Assembly: GCA_026398835.1 (NCBI GenBank) | Contig: JAPLSD010000870.1 | Coordinates: forward strand, 1 to 7,001 | Length of the DNA stretch: 7,001 nt | Reading direction: 5' to 3' | Source of the DNA: Pseudomonas sp. | GTDB taxonomy: Bacteria; Pseudomonadota; Gammaproteobacteria; Pseudomonadales; Pseudomonadaceae | In this document: piece after piece, positions 6,308 through 7,001 of the stretch | Layout of the letters: the number at the start of each line of letters is the position of its first letter | Position numbering within the stretch: the stretch's first letter is position 1 | Notes under the pieces: model-generated | Database searches by the model: none | Told to the model about the DNA's origin: nothing | Seen by the model: the letters and a program-made list of their open reading frames with translations, nothing else | Made by a program: the position numbers and the translations under genes

Positions 6308-6676
6308 TTGGACGCCTTCGATGATTTGATGCTGGGCTATGTATTAAAGAAGTTGACCGATGTATTTGAAGAAATAGTGGTGGTTTCAAAAAATACTTTT
6401 TCGGATAATACGACGGGTGTCGAGGGTGTCAGGCAACGTAAAACCGCAAAGAAACTTCCCGCTTGGCTACGGCGCCTGAAAATCAGTACACCTTATCAAG
6501 TGACCCATGTGTTACTCGATCAGATGCACGCTGCGCGAAAGCTTAAGCGTGGCCTGCGCTTCGAGGCGCAAGCGGCCTTGCTGGAGGCGCTGGTGGAGGC
6601 AGACCTGGCGATGGATGTGGCGAATTATTCGACGGCTATCGTAGAGGGCCGTTTGAAGTGCTTATTGAATCGCTGA
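6308..6676 (+). CDS. Uncharacterised 122-residue protein
   Basis: I do not recognise this protein. It has 122 residues, no signal peptide and no membrane helix. The N-terminal 30 residues are acidic and hydrophobic (DAFDDLML...VFEEIVVV). A basic middle follows (RQRKTAKKLPAWLRRLKI, about 41-60), then a probably helical C-terminal half rich in Ala, Leu and Glu (AQAALLEALVEADLA). It looks cytoplasmic; a nucleic-acid or protein-binding role is possible but unsupported. The start is TTG, 4 nt after an in-frame TGA at 6302-6304 and with GGAG 8 nt upstream. The first half is AT-rich in third codon positions, while the second half is GC-rich like the neighbours and looks clearly coding. It is divergent from the cellulose operon and 48 bp upstream of a PAP2-like gene on the same strand, with which it may form an operon. 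Confidence 0.65.
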   Translation: MDAFDDLMLGYVLKKLTDVFEEIVVVSKNTFSDNTTGVEGVRQRKTAKKLPAWLRRLKISTPYQVTHVLLDQMHAARKLKRGLRFEAQAALLEALVEADLAMDVANYSTAIVEGRLKCLLNR

Positions 6677-6688
6677 AGGCTATATTTA

Positions 6689-6706
6689 CCTTGCTGCGCA
6701 GCAAGG
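6689..6706. repeat. 18-bp perfect palindrome
   Basis: CCTTGCTGCGCAGCAAGG is a perfect palindrome lying between the 122-residue gene and the PAP2-like gene, 8 nt before the AGGAGG of the latter. There is no T-run after it, so it is a poor intrinsic terminator. It could be an operator for a dimeric regulator, or in RNA a hairpin close to the ribosome binding site. Confidence 0.6.
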
Positions 6707-6714
6707 CGTATTCG

Positions 6715-6720
6715 AGGAGG
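6715..6720 (+). promoter_or_regulatory. Strong ribosome binding site of the PAP2-like gene
   Basis: AGGAGG, part of GAGGAGGT, fully complementary to the 16S rRNA tail and 4 nt before TTG at 6725. The spacing is short, but the match is strong and fixes the start. Confidence 0.6.
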
Positions 6721-6724
6721 TAAA

Positions 6725-7001
6725 TTGGATTCAAAACTGTACATCGCGCAATACGCCGGCATCACCGTCATGCTCCCGGCAGCCTTGGTCGTCGCCGGAT
6801 GGTTGTGGAGCACAGCCTCAAAAAAAGTCGCCTTTCTATGGCTAGGCGTGTTGCTCGTCGCCTACTTCGTCGTGGGTCTGAGCAAAGTGCTGTTCAAGGG
6901 CTGGGGGATCGGCCTGGAAAGCCTGGATATCGCGGTTATCAGCGGCCATGCGATGAACGCTTGCCTGGTGTCGACCGTGGTGCTGAGTTTACTGTTCCGC
7001 C
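6725..7001 (+). CDS. PAP2-family phosphatase-like membrane protein, N-terminal 92 codons (partial)
   Basis: The gene starts at TTG after a strong AGGAGG and runs off the right edge. Hydrophobic segments at about residues 12-30, 34-52 and 77-92 show an integral membrane protein. The stretch KVLFKGWGIGLESLD (54-68) followed by ISGHAMNA (72-79) resembles the PAP2 (type 2 phosphatidic acid phosphatase) superfamily: a lysine-containing first motif, then the SGH motif with H75 as a candidate catalytic acid/base. The family removes phosphate from lipid phosphates such as phosphatidic acid or undecaprenyl diphosphate, usually at the periplasmic face. The RP of the classical KxxxxxxRP motif is not present, as I recall for one bacterial subgroup. 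The third motif (SRxxxxxHxxxD) would lie outside the window, so activity cannot be judged. It may be co-transcribed with the 122-residue gene 48 bp upstream. Confidence 0.7.
   Translation, partial: MDSKLYIAQYAGITVMLPAALVVAGWLWSTASKKVAFLWLGVLLVAYFVVGLSKVLFKGWGIGLESLDIAVISGHAMNACLVSTVVLSLLFR

Noticed and set aside
6689..6724. Intrinsic terminator after the 122-residue gene
   Set aside because: The palindrome has no loop-plus-T-run structure and is followed by a ribosome binding site, so termination there is unlikely.

Overview
The window is a stretch of proteobacterial chromosome, most likely from a Pseudomonas of the fluorescens type. This is judged from gene order, protein sequence and the GC-rich codon use of the main genes; no database was searched. 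The order bcsQ-like, bcsA, bcsB, bcsZ, bcsC matches the start of the Pseudomonas wss/bcs cellulose operons as I remember them.

Positions 1-5997, minus strand, carry the 5' half of a bacterial cellulose synthesis operon, transcribed toward position 1. The order is a MinD/ParA-family ATPase (bcsQ/wssA type, with a proline-rich N-terminal extension), the catalytic synthase bcsA, the periplasmic subunit bcsB, a decayed bcsZ (endoglucanase) and the first 27 codons of bcsC (outer-membrane exporter). The genes are packed with 4-bp stop/start overlaps (TTGA at bcsQ/bcsA and at bcsA/bcsB, ATGA at bcsB/bcsZ). BcsA has the full family-2 glycosyltransferase motif set and a C-terminal PilZ domain, so synthesis should respond to cyclic di-GMP. 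BcsB guides the nascent glucan through the periplasm, and BcsC would export it.

The most notable feature is bcsZ. Its start, overlapping the bcsB stop, and its C-terminal 60 or so codons remain in one frame. The roughly 300 codons expected between them, holding the GH8 catalytic core, are missing, and an in-frame TGA sits at codon 15. The surviving 3' end contains the bcsC ribosome binding site and start.

Positions 5998-6307 are an AT-rich divergent intergenic region. It holds a cluster of TGTTA pentamers, a GTCA-N5-TGAC dyad resembling a FleQ site, and a TTGACA element facing the cellulose operon.

Positions 6308-7001, plus strand, hold an unrecognised 122-residue protein. It is followed, after an 18-bp perfect palindrome, by the start of a membrane protein that looks like a PAP2-family phosphatase and runs off the window. 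Both are read from TTG codons supported by Shine-Dalgarno sequences. Whether this pair is functionally linked to cellulose production cannot be told from the sequence.
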